Made by a program: the position numbers and the translations under genes
Source: Candidatus Nanohaloarchaea archaeon
Lineage (GTDB): Archaea > Nanohalarchaeota > Nanosalinia > Nanosalinales > Nanosalinaceae
NCBI GenBank assembly: GCA_014297435.1
Contig: JACOQA010000001.1
Location: 62,001-126,000, forward strand
Length of the DNA stretch: 64,000 bases
Direction: 5' to 3'
Shown: one piece after another, positions 50,360 through 58,444 of the stretch
How the letters are laid out: every line of letters starts with the position of its first letter
Numbering within the stretch: position 1 is the stretch's first letter
The notes under the pieces: model-generated
The model's input: the letters and a program-made list of their open reading frames with translations, nothing else
Databases searched by the model: none
What the model was told of the DNA's origin: nothing

Positions 50360-51484
50360 ATGAAGATAGACTCAATCGAATTGAGAAAAATAATCGATTC
50401 TAGAACCCGTGAAACAGTCGAAGCCGAAGTTAATGGCGTCTCAGGCAAAGCGCCTTCAGGTGCATCAACAGGGTCCCACGAAGCAAAAGCTTTCGTTCCT
50501 GACGGTCTTGAAAACATGGAAGACCTCCTGAAAGAGATGGAGGGGCAGGATCTAACACAGGAAGAATTCGATGCCAAGCTGCGCAAAATAGATGGTACGG
50601 ATGATTTCTCTAGACTCGGTTCGGTTGCTATCGCCGCAAGCTTAGCTTTCAAGAACGCATCAGGTTTTAATCATTCAAACAGCTTCCCGCTACCTTTAAG
50701 TAATGTTATAGGTGGAGGCGAGCATGGAGGTAACACAAGCATACAGGAGTTTTTGGTTCTGCCTGTTGAGGCAGAAACATTTTCTGAAGCCGTTAAGATA
50801 AACACGGAGATCTATCAAGATCTTCAGGAACGTTATTCGAGAAAGATTATGGGTATTAACGATGAAGGGGCTTTAATTACTTCCATGGATGATGAGCAAA
50901 CTTTGAAGGCGTTGAAGAAGGTTGCAGATGAGCATGGTGCTAGGATAGGATTGGATATTGCAGCTACAGAGTTTTATGAGAATGGTAGGTATAAAATGAG
51001 CTCTATTAATCAAAGGCTGGAGCCAAAAGAGCACTTGGCTTTTGTGCAGCACTTGATCGATGAGTTTGACTTAGTTTATGTCGAAGATCCTTTCCACGAA
51101 GACGATTTCAACAGACATGCAAAATTGGCGTCTCAAAACCCCGAGGTTATGATCTGTGGTGACGACGTATTCGTAACCCAGAAAGAAAGATTGCAGGAAG
51201 GTATCGACAATCGAGCCTGTAACTCACTGATTGTTAAACCTAACCAGGTTGGAACAGTATCGGACACAAGGGAAACTGTCGAGCTAGCGAAGGAAAACGG
51301 TTACACGCCTGTAATTTCCCACAGATCGGGAGAGACGTGTGACCACACGATATCAGATCTTTCACTTGAACTAGAATGTCCGGTGATTAAAGCAGGTATC
51401 GCAGATATAAGGATAGCAAAATTGAATCGCCTGATCAAGCTTTGGGATAAACAAAAATCTCCTGTTGTGAATAACAGGTTGTAG
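50360..51484 (+). CDS. eno: Enolase
   Basis: Glycolytic/gluconeogenic enzyme converting 2-phosphoglycerate to phosphoenolpyruvate, 374 residues, shorter than the usual 400-430. Key segments are present: SGKAPSGASTGSHEA near the N-terminus, GGEHGGNTSIQEFLVLP, Asp/Glu metal ligands in LVYVEDPFHEDD and ICGDDVFVT, Lys in LIVKPNQVGT, and SHRSGETCDHTISDL. The missing length is at the N-terminal domain loops and C-terminus. The active site looks intact. Confidence 0.95.
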   Translation: MKIDSIELRKIIDSRTRETVEAEVNGVSGKAPSGASTGSHEAKAFVPDGLENMEDLLKEMEGQDLTQEEFDAKLRKIDGTDDFSRLGSVAIAASLAFKNASGFNHSNSFPLPLSNVIGGGEHGGNTSIQEFLVLPVEAETFSEAVKINTEIYQDLQERYSRKIMGINDEGALITSMDDEQTLKALKKVADEHGARIGLDIAATEFYENGRYKMSSINQRLEPKEHLAFVQHLIDEFDLVYVEDPFHEDDFNRHAKLASQNPEVMICGDDVFVTQKERLQEGIDNRACNSLIVKPNQVGTVSDTRETVELAKENGYTPVISHRSGETCDHTISDLSLELECPVIKAGIADIRIAKLNRLIKLWDKQKSPVVNNRL

Positions 51485-51556
51485 ATCAGGGAAAGAAGGG
51501 GGCGGCAGAGGCGGCTTCCGACTTCTTATTTAACTTTTATTATTTAAACCGGGTGT

Positions 51557-52165
51557 ATGAGCGAAGAAGAACTTCTAGTCGATCGCGACAAATACTTGAA
51601 GCACGGTGTACATATCGGAACGAAGTCGAAGCACACCGACATGGAGCCATACATCTTCCACGTAAAGAAGAACCAGCTAGCAGTACTAGACCTAAATACT
51701 ACAGACGAAAAGATCAGAGAAGTCGGAAACTTCCTATCCGAATACGACCCAAATGAAATTCTGGTTGTAGGAAGAAAAGAACTTGCAAGAAAGCCTATCA
51801 ACGCTTTCTCAGAAGCACTGGGGACCAAGCTTATCGCAGGACGCTTCATGCCAGGAACACTAACCAATCCTGAGTCCGACGACTTCATGGAGCCTGAAGT
51901 TGTAATCGTTACAGACCCTGAAGAAGATTTCCAAGCTATCAAAGAAGCAGCACAGTCGAACATTCCCGTGGTTGCGATCGCTGACTCCGGGAACGAACTG
52001 GAAAACATCGACCATGTTATCCCAGGGAACAACAAGGCAGAGAACTCGATCGGTCTTATCTACTACCTACTAGCTGAACAGGTAAAAGAAGCTAGAGGAG
52101 ACGACTTCGATTACGAGCTGATCGACTTCAGACCTGAACTAGAAATGGAAGACGAAGAGGAATAA
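51557..52165 (+). CDS. rps2: Ribosomal protein uS2
   Basis: Small-subunit protein, 202 residues, archaeal form without the bacterial coiled-coil insert. It has YLKHGVHIGTKSKHTDMEPYIF at the N-terminus, then AGRFMPGTLTNP and NSIGLIYYLLAEQV. The start is at ATG 51557, preceded by TTATTTAAAC about 15 bases away and another AT-rich TATA candidate at about 51524. In many archaea enolase and uS2 are adjacent with rpoK, as here. Confidence 0.96.
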   Translation: MSEEELLVDRDKYLKHGVHIGTKSKHTDMEPYIFHVKKNQLAVLDLNTTDEKIREVGNFLSEYDPNEILVVGRKELARKPINAFSEALGTKLIAGRFMPGTLTNPESDDFMEPEVVIVTDPEEDFQAIKEAAQSNIPVVAIADSGNELENIDHVIPGNNKAENSIGLIYYLLAEQVKEARGDDFDYELIDFRPELEMEDEEE

Positions 52166-52239
52166 AGTCTCTTCATTTCTTCTCTACCAAATTTTAACTT
52201 CTTACCGTCGAAATGTTCCTCTAGAGGTTCTTGAGATAC

Positions 52240-52779
52240 ATGAACATTCTTTTGATTGTGGGAACAACCAGAGATGGAAGGAAGACTATCAGGGCGGCTG
52301 AAGCCGCAAGAAACCGTTTTGAACAAGAAGGTCATGAAGTAGAGTTCTTCGACCTTAAACAGAAGGAAATACCTTTCTTAGGGAACAGAACTTACATAGA
52401 AGAAGGACAAGTTCCGGAAGATATTCAGGATTTAAGTAACAAGGTCGAAGAGACGGACTGCCTGTTGATCATAACCCCTGAGTACAACCACTCTATTCCC
52501 GGCGCTTTGAAGAACGCTTTAGACTATCTTTACCCTGAGTACAACGATCTTCCGTTTGCTTACATAACTGACTCTGCTGGAGGTTTTGGAGGCGTAAGAG
52601 CTATGTCTCACCTTAATGATATCACGTTAGCTTTAGGTGGATATCCGGGACCATCCCTACAGATATCCAACATAAGTGAAGTACTTTCGAAGACAGGTGA
52701 AATAACTGAAGACGACTTTGAAGAACGACTTGATTCATTTGTAGAAGATGTTGAAAGTCAGGTTGCCAAACTCGGATAG
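52240..52779 (+). CDS. NADPH-dependent FMN reductase family protein
   Basis: Flavodoxin-fold oxidoreductase, 179 residues from ATG 52240. MNILLIVGTTRDGRKTIRAA binds the FMN phosphate, ITPEYNHSIPGALKNALDYLYP contains the family motif PEYN, and ITDSAGGFGGVRAM follows. The substrate could be quinones, azo compounds or flavin; it is cytoplasmic. It appears to stand alone between uS2 and the coiled-coil genes. Confidence 0.9.
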   Translation: MNILLIVGTTRDGRKTIRAAEAARNRFEQEGHEVEFFDLKQKEIPFLGNRTYIEEGQVPEDIQDLSNKVEETDCLLIITPEYNHSIPGALKNALDYLYPEYNDLPFAYITDSAGGFGGVRAMSHLNDITLALGGYPGPSLQISNISEVLSKTGEITEDDFEERLDSFVEDVESQVAKLG

Positions 52780-52824
52780 ACCCGAATATTTAAACTCGGG
52801 CTTTCACCAGTAGTTACTAGGATA

Positions 52825-53754
52825 ATGTTTGGATTCGGGGACAAAGACAAGGACAAGCTTGAGGAGAATATGGAGGAAATCAAGAATCTTATCAACCAGG
52901 ACGATTCAGCTGGACAGCAGAAGTCTCAGTCCGGTGAAGACTTTGAACAAGCCTTCGACTCGCCCGGATCTATGGAAACAGAGAGTCCGGATCAAGGGTT
53001 TGAACCTGTAAAAGATTCTCAACCACAAAATTCAGGTTCTCAAGAAGATCTTGAAGAGAACATACAAGAAGAGGTCGAGAAGTTCTCTGAAACCGTGGAA
53101 GATGAAACAGAAACAGCCCAAAACCAGCAATCTCAAGCCCCGCCTCAACAAAACGCGCCTCAAAAGAATCAAGAAACACAAAGCTTTGATCAACAACCTG
53201 TAAATCCTCAGCCACAGCCAAGTGGAGCTCAAGAAACCAGCAATCAGGTGCCAGAACCGAATACACAGAGCTTTGAGGATTCAGAAAAGCAAAAACCTGC
53301 TCCGAATACTCAACAGAGGGCTCAGTCTGATTTCGATGAAGAGTTCCAGAGCCAGAAAGGTCAGGAACAACCTACTAAACAGAGAGCACAGAGAACTCAA
53401 GAGCCAGAAAAGAACCAGCAGCGCCAAAAACAGGCGAGAAACAGATCCAGAAAAAATAACCAAGATTCCAGAAACCTTGATGAAAAGATTCCGGAACCTC
53501 CGAAAACGAAAGAGCTTGATGTCCCTGAGATCGAGAAAGGTCCGTTATTCATAAAGAGGCAGAAGTTCGAGAACGCACAGAGAATGATACAAGAGATGAG
53601 GTATCTTTCCGATGAGATCCAGAGTGTTATTAACATGCTTGAACAGGGTCTTGAAGAGGACAGAAAGACGGAGAAAGAGGCTCGAGAACTACTCCACAAC
53701 TTCGATGAGAACCGGAGAAATGTGGAACAAATTATACATCCCGGTGAAGAGTAG
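52825..53754 (+). CDS. Gln-rich disordered protein with a helical C-terminus
   Basis: A 309-residue protein, no family recognised. The N-terminus (FGFGDKDKDKLEENMEEI) is helical and acidic; residues about 40-225 are low-complexity Gln/Pro/Ser/Glu/Asn sequence. A helical segment follows (about 230-305, FIKRQKFENAQRMIQEMRYL, then LEQGLEEDRKTEKEARELL). No signal peptide or membrane span, so cytoplasmic scaffold-like behaviour is the best guess. The adjacent 58-residue coiled-coil gene starts two bases later. A similar Gln/Asn tail occurs in the first pilus-locus gene (10831). Confidence 0.6.
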   Translation: MFGFGDKDKDKLEENMEEIKNLINQDDSAGQQKSQSGEDFEQAFDSPGSMETESPDQGFEPVKDSQPQNSGSQEDLEENIQEEVEKFSETVEDETETAQNQQSQAPPQQNAPQKNQETQSFDQQPVNPQPQPSGAQETSNQVPEPNTQSFEDSEKQKPAPNTQQRAQSDFDEEFQSQKGQEQPTKQRAQRTQEPEKNQQRQKQARNRSRKNNQDSRNLDEKIPEPPKTKELDVPEIEKGPLFIKRQKFENAQRMIQEMRYLSDEIQSVINMLEQGLEEDRKTEKEARELLHNFDENRRNVEQIIHPGEE

Positions 53755-53755
53755 A

Positions 53756-53932
53756 ATGGGTATTGAAGAAGCCAGAAACCTCAAACAACAGCTTGTAGAA
53801 GAGCTGGAAGCCATTCAACCGGAAACTGAGTCAAGGAAACATGAGCTAAATCTTCTTATCCGTGATCTTGAGGAAGAACTAGACTATATAGAATCGAGTA
53901 AATTAGCTGAGTTCGATCCGGAAAGAACCTAG
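53756..53932 (+). CDS. Small coiled-coil protein
   Basis: A 58-residue, fully helical acidic protein (EEARNLKQQLVEELEAIQ, then HELNLLIRDLEEELDYIE) with a two-helix hairpin pattern around a Pro-Glu turn. It starts two bases after the Gln-rich protein and probably pairs with its helical C-terminus. Function unknown. Confidence 0.5.
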   Translation: MGIEEARNLKQQLVEELEAIQPETESRKHELNLLIRDLEEELDYIESSKLAEFDPERT

Positions 53933-54021
53933 AAAGGAACGTTTTTCTTCTCGTTAAGGAAGGGGGAAAAATTTTATTAGCAGGATTGTCTTTGTCTATC
54001 TGAGCCACTCCCTCTTGATTC

Positions 54022-54095
54022 CATATAAAAAACTTTGATTCTAGTTTGGATACAAGCCTTGATGATCCAAGGTTGTGAAAGGTGTTTAACCAATA
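54022..54095 (+). promoter_or_regulatory. Promoter and structured leader of the L7Ae operon
   Basis: CATATAAAA (54022-54030) is a good TATA box. It predicts a transcript start near 54050 and so, unusually for this window, a leader of roughly 45 bases. The leader region contains TTGGAT (54046-54051) and its reverse complement ATCCAA (54065-54070), with UGAUGA-like bases at 54059-54065, then GGTG before the ATG. L7Ae binds kink-turns with such GA-containing elements and is known to autoregulate in some archaea. Autoregulation here is a hypothesis. Confidence 0.4.
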
Positions 54096-54470
54096 ATGGC
54101 ATACCAGAAATTTGAACCATCGGATACTCTAGCAGAACAAACCTACAACGCAATCGAAAAAGCTGACGACTCAGGGAAGGTCGTTGTCGGAACCAACGAA
54201 GTAACAAAGGCTATTGAAAGAAATGAAGCTGAGCTTGTTGTTATCGCAAACGATGTTTCTCCTGAAGAGATCGTTATGCATCTTCCTGCACTTGCAGACG
54301 AGAAAGACACAGCATTCACTTTCGTACCTGAGAAAGAAGAGCTTGGTCTTGCTGCAGGAATCGGTGTACAGTCGGCAGCTATCGCAGTCACTTCTGTCGG
54401 ACAGGCAGAGGACGAGATTGACGACGTAAAGCTAAAATCCCGTGAACTGCTTGAAAAAGACGAGGAATAA
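54096..54470 (+). CDS. rpl7ae: Ribosomal protein L7Ae / kink-turn-binding protein
   Basis: RNA-binding protein of the large subunit and of C/D and H/ACA guide RNPs and RNase P, 124 residues. VVVGTNEVTKAIERNEAELVVIANDVSP and LGLAAGIGVQSAAIAV contain the kink-turn-binding loop, with EELG next to the family VASAAI-like strand. First gene of a cluster followed by eS28 and eL24, then aIF5B; the spacing of a few bases indicates an operon. Confidence 0.97.
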   Translation: MAYQKFEPSDTLAEQTYNAIEKADDSGKVVVGTNEVTKAIERNEAELVVIANDVSPEEIVMHLPALADEKDTAFTFVPEKEELGLAAGIGVQSAAIAVTSVGQAEDEIDDVKLKSRELLEKDEE

Positions 54471-54476
54471 CGTATA

Positions 54477-54653
54477 ATGGTCGCAGCAAAAGTCGTAGAG
54501 GTAATGGGGGATCAGGGTCACAGAACGGTCCGAAAGCTCCGATGCCGAATCCTTGAAGGAGACGAGGAAGGAAAGATCCTCGTAAGAAACGTAAGAGGAC
54601 CTATCAGGGAAGACGACGTTGTCCACATTAAAGAGACGGAGATGGAGGGATAA
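54477..54653 (+). CDS. rps28e: Ribosomal protein eS28
   Basis: Small-subunit protein of 58 residues, a beta-barrel with the eS28 core GDQGHRTVRKLRCRIL and the terminal NVRGPIREDDVVHI. It lies between L7Ae and eL24, the standard archaeal order. Confidence 0.97.
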   Translation: MVAAKVVEVMGDQGHRTVRKLRCRILEGDEEGKILVRNVRGPIREDDVVHIKETEMEG

Positions 54654-54656
54654 AAG

Positions 54657-54809
54657 ATGGAATGTGCATACTGTGGAGAAGAACTCAAGAAGACTGAAGG
54701 AAAGATGTTGGTTCTTTCCTCAGGTGAGAAAGTTCACTTCTGCTCCGGTAAATGTGAGAAGAACTTCAAGAAGGGCAGAAGCCACACTTACGGAAACAAG
54801 GACGAGTAA
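54657..54809 (+). CDS. rpl24e: Ribosomal protein eL24
   Basis: Large-subunit zinc protein, 50 residues: CAYC (3-6) and CSGKC with the second pair (29-33), then the KNFKKGRSHTYG tail. It starts a few bases after eS28. In some archaea ndk follows; here aIF5B is next. Confidence 0.96.
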   Translation: MECAYCGEELKKTEGKMLVLSSGEKVHFCSGKCEKNFKKGRSHTYGNKDE

Positions 54810-54858
54810 AGTCCTTCCGTTTTTACCATTTTAATTTCTCTCAACTTCACGCCTCTCA

Positions 54859-54867
54859 ATTTATAAC
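54859..54867 (+). promoter_or_regulatory. TATA box of the aIF5B gene
   Basis: ATTTATAAC followed by a second CTTTAAAG box precedes the gene. A strong AGGAGGG ribosome-binding site at 54890-54896 lies seven bases before the ATG, so this gene is likely transcribed with a leader. Confidence 0.4.
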
Positions 54868-54903
54868 TTTAAAGTTCTCTCAGTTACTAGGAGGGAACCC
54901 TCG

Positions 54904-56658
54904 ATGCCTCGACAACCGATTCTATCAGTTCTAGGACATGTTGATTCAGGAAAGACAACCTTACTTGACAGAATTAGAGAGTCAAAGATTACTGAAGGCG
55001 AGGCAGGCGGAATCACCCAAATGATAGGTGCTACAGAGGTACCTCTCGAAACAGTTGACGATGTATGTGGTCCACTTCTAGACCAACTGGATACGGAATT
55101 AACAATACCAGGAATACTCTTCATCGATACTCCAGGTCACGCAGCCTTTTCATCCCTAAGAAAACGTGGAGGCTCCATAAGCGACATCGCAGTACTTGTA
55201 ATAGACATCCGGCAGGGAATTCAGCCCCAGACAGAGGAAGCGATACGGATTCTCAAGGACTCAGGCACGCCTTTCGTAATAGCTTTGAACAAGATCGATA
55301 CTCTTCACGGCTGGCAAAGCGAAGATCAGATCTTCTCAAAAAACATCAAGAACCAGAACGACAGGAACAAGAATGCATTAGACGAGAAAGTCTACGAGAT
55401 AATGGGCGAGCTTCATGAAAACTACGAAATAACGGCGGACAGGTTCGACCGTGTCGATTCATTCCAGGAGAAGGTAGCGATGGTTCCTATCTCAGCTATG
55501 ACTGGTGAAGGGATACCTGAACTACTGATGGTTCTTGCTGGACTCTCACAGAACTACCTGGCGGACAGACTAGAAGTGCACGAAGGTGTTGGCAGAGGCA
55601 CAGTACTCGAAGTATCACAGGAAAAAGGTCTCGGAACAACAATCGACGTAATTCATTATGACGGTCTAATTTCCAAGGAGGACAATCTTGTATATGGTAC
55701 TTCTGATGGTGTTGAAGTCACGGAGATAAGAGCTTTACTAGAACCTAAACCGCTACAGGAAATACGTGTTGATAAACACTATGATCGTGTTGATGAGGTT
55801 CACCCTGCTTCAGGTATAAAGATTGCAGGGAAAGAACTTGAGAACGTTATTTCAGGCGCACCCGTAAGAACTGCTTCTGATGAAGAACTTGAAGAAGCAA
55901 AAGAAGAAGTTGAGGAAGAGCTTGAATCGGTTGACTTCGAAACCCAGAAACATGGGGTTGTAGTAAAGGCTGACTCTCTCGGCTCTCTTGAAGCAGTGAT
56001 GAGGGAAATAGGAGATATATCGGTTCAGAAAGCAGACGTCGGTCCTATAACAAAGAGCGATGTAATTAATGTACAGAACGAGGAGCCTGAGGAAAGAGCT
56101 ATACTGGCTTTCAACGTTAAGATGACCGATCAAGGCGAAAAAGCTATCGAAGACGAAGGAATCCAGGTTTTCTCGAGCGAAGTTATCTATGAAATTGTCG
56201 AAAACTACGAGGAATGGAAAGAAGAGCTTAAGGAAAAGAACAGGGAGGAAAGACTTAACTCGATATCAAGACCAGCTAAGATAAGGTCGATGCCTGATCA
56301 CGTCTTCAACCAGTCAAAACCAGCCGTTGTAGGTGTGAAAGTTGTTGAAGGTGTCTTGACTCCGGGAAGCGTTTTGATGTCAATGGATGGCGACAGGATC
56401 GGACGTGTAAAATCGGTTCAAGCCGAAAACGATTCCCTGGATAAGGCAGAAAGAGGTACAGAAGTAGCAGTTTCGATCTCCGGCGCAACAGTCGGAAGAA
56501 GCTTTGAAGAAGGAGACACAATGATTGTAGATGTTTCGGGCGACGATTACCGTGAATTAAGGCAGCTTGACGATCTTTTAGAGGAAGGAGAGAAAAATGT
56601 TTTAGAAGAGATTGTCGAGATAAAGGATAGTAAGGATCCTCACTGGAAAATCGGATAA
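54904..56658 (+). CDS. infB: Translation initiation factor aIF5B (IF-2 homologue)
   Basis: GTPase that promotes ribosomal subunit joining, 584 residues, the compact archaeal form without a long N-terminal extension. G1 is GHVDSGKTTLLDRI (11-24), G3 DTPGH near residue 76, and G4 NKID near 130. Domain II (about 225-330), the domain III/IV linker, and the C-terminal IRSMPDHVFNQSKPAVVGVKV beta-barrel follow. It is the last gene of the rightward block. Confidence 0.96.
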   Translation: MPRQPILSVLGHVDSGKTTLLDRIRESKITEGEAGGITQMIGATEVPLETVDDVCGPLLDQLDTELTIPGILFIDTPGHAAFSSLRKRGGSISDIAVLVIDIRQGIQPQTEEAIRILKDSGTPFVIALNKIDTLHGWQSEDQIFSKNIKNQNDRNKNALDEKVYEIMGELHENYEITADRFDRVDSFQEKVAMVPISAMTGEGIPELLMVLAGLSQNYLADRLEVHEGVGRGTVLEVSQEKGLGTTIDVIHYDGLISKEDNLVYGTSDGVEVTEIRALLEPKPLQEIRVDKHYDRVDEVHPASGIKIAGKELENVISGAPVRTASDEELEEAKEEVEEELESVDFETQKHGVVVKADSLGSLEAVMREIGDISVQKADVGPITKSDVINVQNEEPEERAILAFNVKMTDQGEKAIEDEGIQVFSSEVIYEIVENYEEWKEELKEKNREERLNSISRPAKIRSMPDHVFNQSKPAVVGVKVVEGVLTPGSVLMSMDGDRIGRVKSVQAENDSLDKAERGTEVAVSISGATVGRSFEEGDTMIVDVSGDDYRELRQLDDLLEEGEKNVLEEIVEIKDSKDPHWKIG

Positions 56659-56667
56659 AAAAATTTT

Positions 56668-57459
56668 CTATTCTGTTTTTGATCTGAACTTCTGACGTGT
56701 TTCAGGTCCGAAGTGCATTAATTCGTAATGAGCTCTAAATTCTTTTGATAGACCCCAACTCATAGGATGATAATAAGGTCCTAAAACTGCGTGCTGTGCT
56801 CCGGCAACATGACCCCAATTATGGATAAGCTGGTTGCCTACGTACTCCCAAGAACGAGTATTAGATACAGCGAAAACATCTTCCTCAACCTTTGTGCCTT
56901 TGTAATCTCCGAACTCGGTGTCAAAAGGTCCCGCTAAACCAGTATACCCATTCTCCATAGTGGATCCTAGCATCCTCTTAATCTCTTTGTAGGCTTCGTT
57001 ATCTTCGTTGTCAAGTTGTTTCACTCCTGATGACTTGATTTTCTCCATGACTTCCTCATCGGGTTCGAGCCTGTAGAAATTGAGATCTACCTCTATGTCT
57101 CCCAGAGATTCGAAGTAGGGCTCAAGTTCAGTAGCTGCATCTTCAAGACCTTTCGGCTCCATGCTTATTCCGACCATTTCGGGATTAAACGGTAGATCGG
57201 ATCTCTGTCCTCCAACTGCTTCATCAAAAACGTAGATATTAACCTGGTTCTCTCCTTTCATCACTTCCTGTGCTTCTTCAGTACCGTGTTTGCTTGAGAG
57301 ACCTAATTCATCGACACCTATCTGTCTATAGGCATTGATAGCGGTATCGGAAGAATGGAATCCGGTCCAGTACTTTAGACCTATACCTGTCTTGCCGAAA
57401 AACTCTCTACGACTCATCGAGGTCAGAGGATTAAACGAACCACGTTCATCGTCTTTCAT
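56668..57459 (-). CDS. Metzincin-like protein lacking the catalytic Glu
   Basis: A 263-residue protein. Near the N-terminus MSRREFFGKTGIG (15-27) is twin-arginine-like, but no strong hydrophobic region follows, so Tat export is uncertain. Residues 213-223 read HNWGHVAGAQH, matching the metzincin zinc motif HExxHxxGxxH with the catalytic Glu replaced by Asn. Ten residues on comes HPMSW, like the Met-turn. The three zinc histidines are intact, so metal binding is plausible but peptidase activity is doubtful. The central region is acidic alpha/beta. No family recognised. An inverted repeat is present upstream at 57550-57574. Converges with aIF5B. Confidence 0.55.
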   Translation of the reverse strand: MKDDERGSFNPLTSMSRREFFGKTGIGLKYWTGFHSSDTAINAYRQIGVDELGLSSKHGTEEAQEVMKGENQVNIYVFDEAVGGQRSDLPFNPEMVGISMEPKGLEDAATELEPYFESLGDIEVDLNFYRLEPDEEVMEKIKSSGVKQLDNEDNEAYKEIKRMLGSTMENGYTGLAGPFDTEFGDYKGTKVEEDVFAVSNTRSWEYVGNQLIHNWGHVAGAQHAVLGPYYHPMSWGLSKEFRAHYELMHFGPETRQKFRSKTE

Positions 57460-57549
57460 CCTTCAGAGAATATGGTTAGAAACCTTTAGAATCTTTGGAT
57501 GGACTCCTTGCCTTTTCACTCCCCGAACACCGTTAGAGGCATTACAGCC

Positions 57550-57595
57550 AACACTCTATATGTTTTACAGTGTTAAACAACGTTTAAATAATTAG
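57550..57595 (-). promoter_or_regulatory. Promoter-proximal inverted repeat upstream of the metzincin-like gene
   Basis: AACACT (57550-57555) and AGTGTT (57569-57574) form a 6-base inverted repeat with a 13-base spacer, just downstream of a TTTAAATAAT-type TATA box (complement of 57581-57590). Placement over the expected transcription start suggests an operator for a dimeric regulator. This is pattern reading only. Confidence 0.3.
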
Positions 57596-57635
57596 AATTT
57601 TCCAACTCACCACTCTTTTCGAGATAGGAACACTA

Positions 57636-58193
57636 TTAAGAATTACTTCTTACATATCGGTTGACCATTTCCTGCATCTTCTCAATATTCTCGTCGCTGT
57701 AGGAACGCATCAACAAATCAAGTTCAGTTTCTTCGGAATTAACCTGCTCTAAATCATATTCTAATTCCATAGACAATCCTGAACCTGAATAAACGCCGTC
57801 TTCCGTCTCCTCTAAACCAAAGCTTCCTGTAGCAAACTTCATAAACTGGTCAACAGCCTCAGTCGTTCCAGGAACAGTTTCTTGATATCTAACTTCTCTA
57901 ATATCTGCCACCTCATTAACATCAATAGCATCAGCTTTCCAAACAGTTAGATTTGAAGGAGGAATATCTGCTTCTACCATATCTTCTACCATTTCATCTA
58001 TATTATCTGTTCTTACTGCTCTAACGCTTCCTGGAATAACAGTTTGCTCTTCCGAATGAGATTCTACGTGATACTCAAATCTCTTTCTCTCATCCTCGCT
58101 ATCATAGGCATCAACAACTACAAATTCATCTGCACCTTCATCTCCTTCTTCAAGCCACTCCTCAAAAGATTCTCTCCTATTTTCCTTAGGCAT
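57636..58193 (-). CDS. Acidic protein, unknown
   Basis: A 185-residue, strongly acidic soluble protein with alternating strand/helix pattern (DEFVVVDAYDSEDERKRF, then SVRAVRTDNIDEMVEDM, then a helical C-terminus). No Cys or membrane segment. A TATTTAAAT box (58215-58223 on the complement) is centred 26 bases before the ATG, so the gene has its own leaderless promoter. No family recognised. Confidence 0.55.
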   Translation of the reverse strand: MPKENRRESFEEWLEEGDEGADEFVVVDAYDSEDERKRFEYHVESHSEEQTVIPGSVRAVRTDNIDEMVEDMVEADIPPSNLTVWKADAIDVNEVADIREVRYQETVPGTTEAVDQFMKFATGSFGLEETEDGVYSGSGLSMELEYDLEQVNSEETELDLLMRSYSDENIEKMQEMVNRYVRSNS

Positions 58194-58294
58194 ATGTTAC
58201 TTTCAGATAACAAAATTTAAATACATTTGGCGAGTGGCTGATAACATCAACACCAAACCAGAGAAGAGGAAGAAATCCGAATACGGGGTAAGTT

Positions 58295-58369
58295 TGGACT
58301 CTCTGGGATTTGAACCCAGGGCCTTCTCCGTGCCAGGGAGACGTTCTCGCCAGACTGAACTAAGAGCCC
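58295..58369 (-). tRNA. trnA: tRNA-Ala(GGC)
   Basis: Complement strand: acceptor GGGCTCT/AGAGTCC with the G3-U70 wobble that identifies tRNA-Ala, and A73. D-stem GTTC/GAAC, anticodon stem TCTCC/GGAGA with loop CTGGCAC giving anticodon GGC, and T-arm CTGGG-TTCAAAT-CCCAG. No intron and no encoded CCA. Confidence 0.94.
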
Positions 58370-58444
58370 TTACTCTGTATTAAACCAAATATTGAGGTAA
58401 AGCCTAAATAACCCATGAACTCTCAGAGTATATTAAGTGTTTAA

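Noticed and set aside
53397-53699. Leftward frame (100 codons) opposite the Gln-rich gene
   Set aside because: Shadow of the low-complexity coding strand; Ser/Phe/Leu-rich with no regulatory signals.
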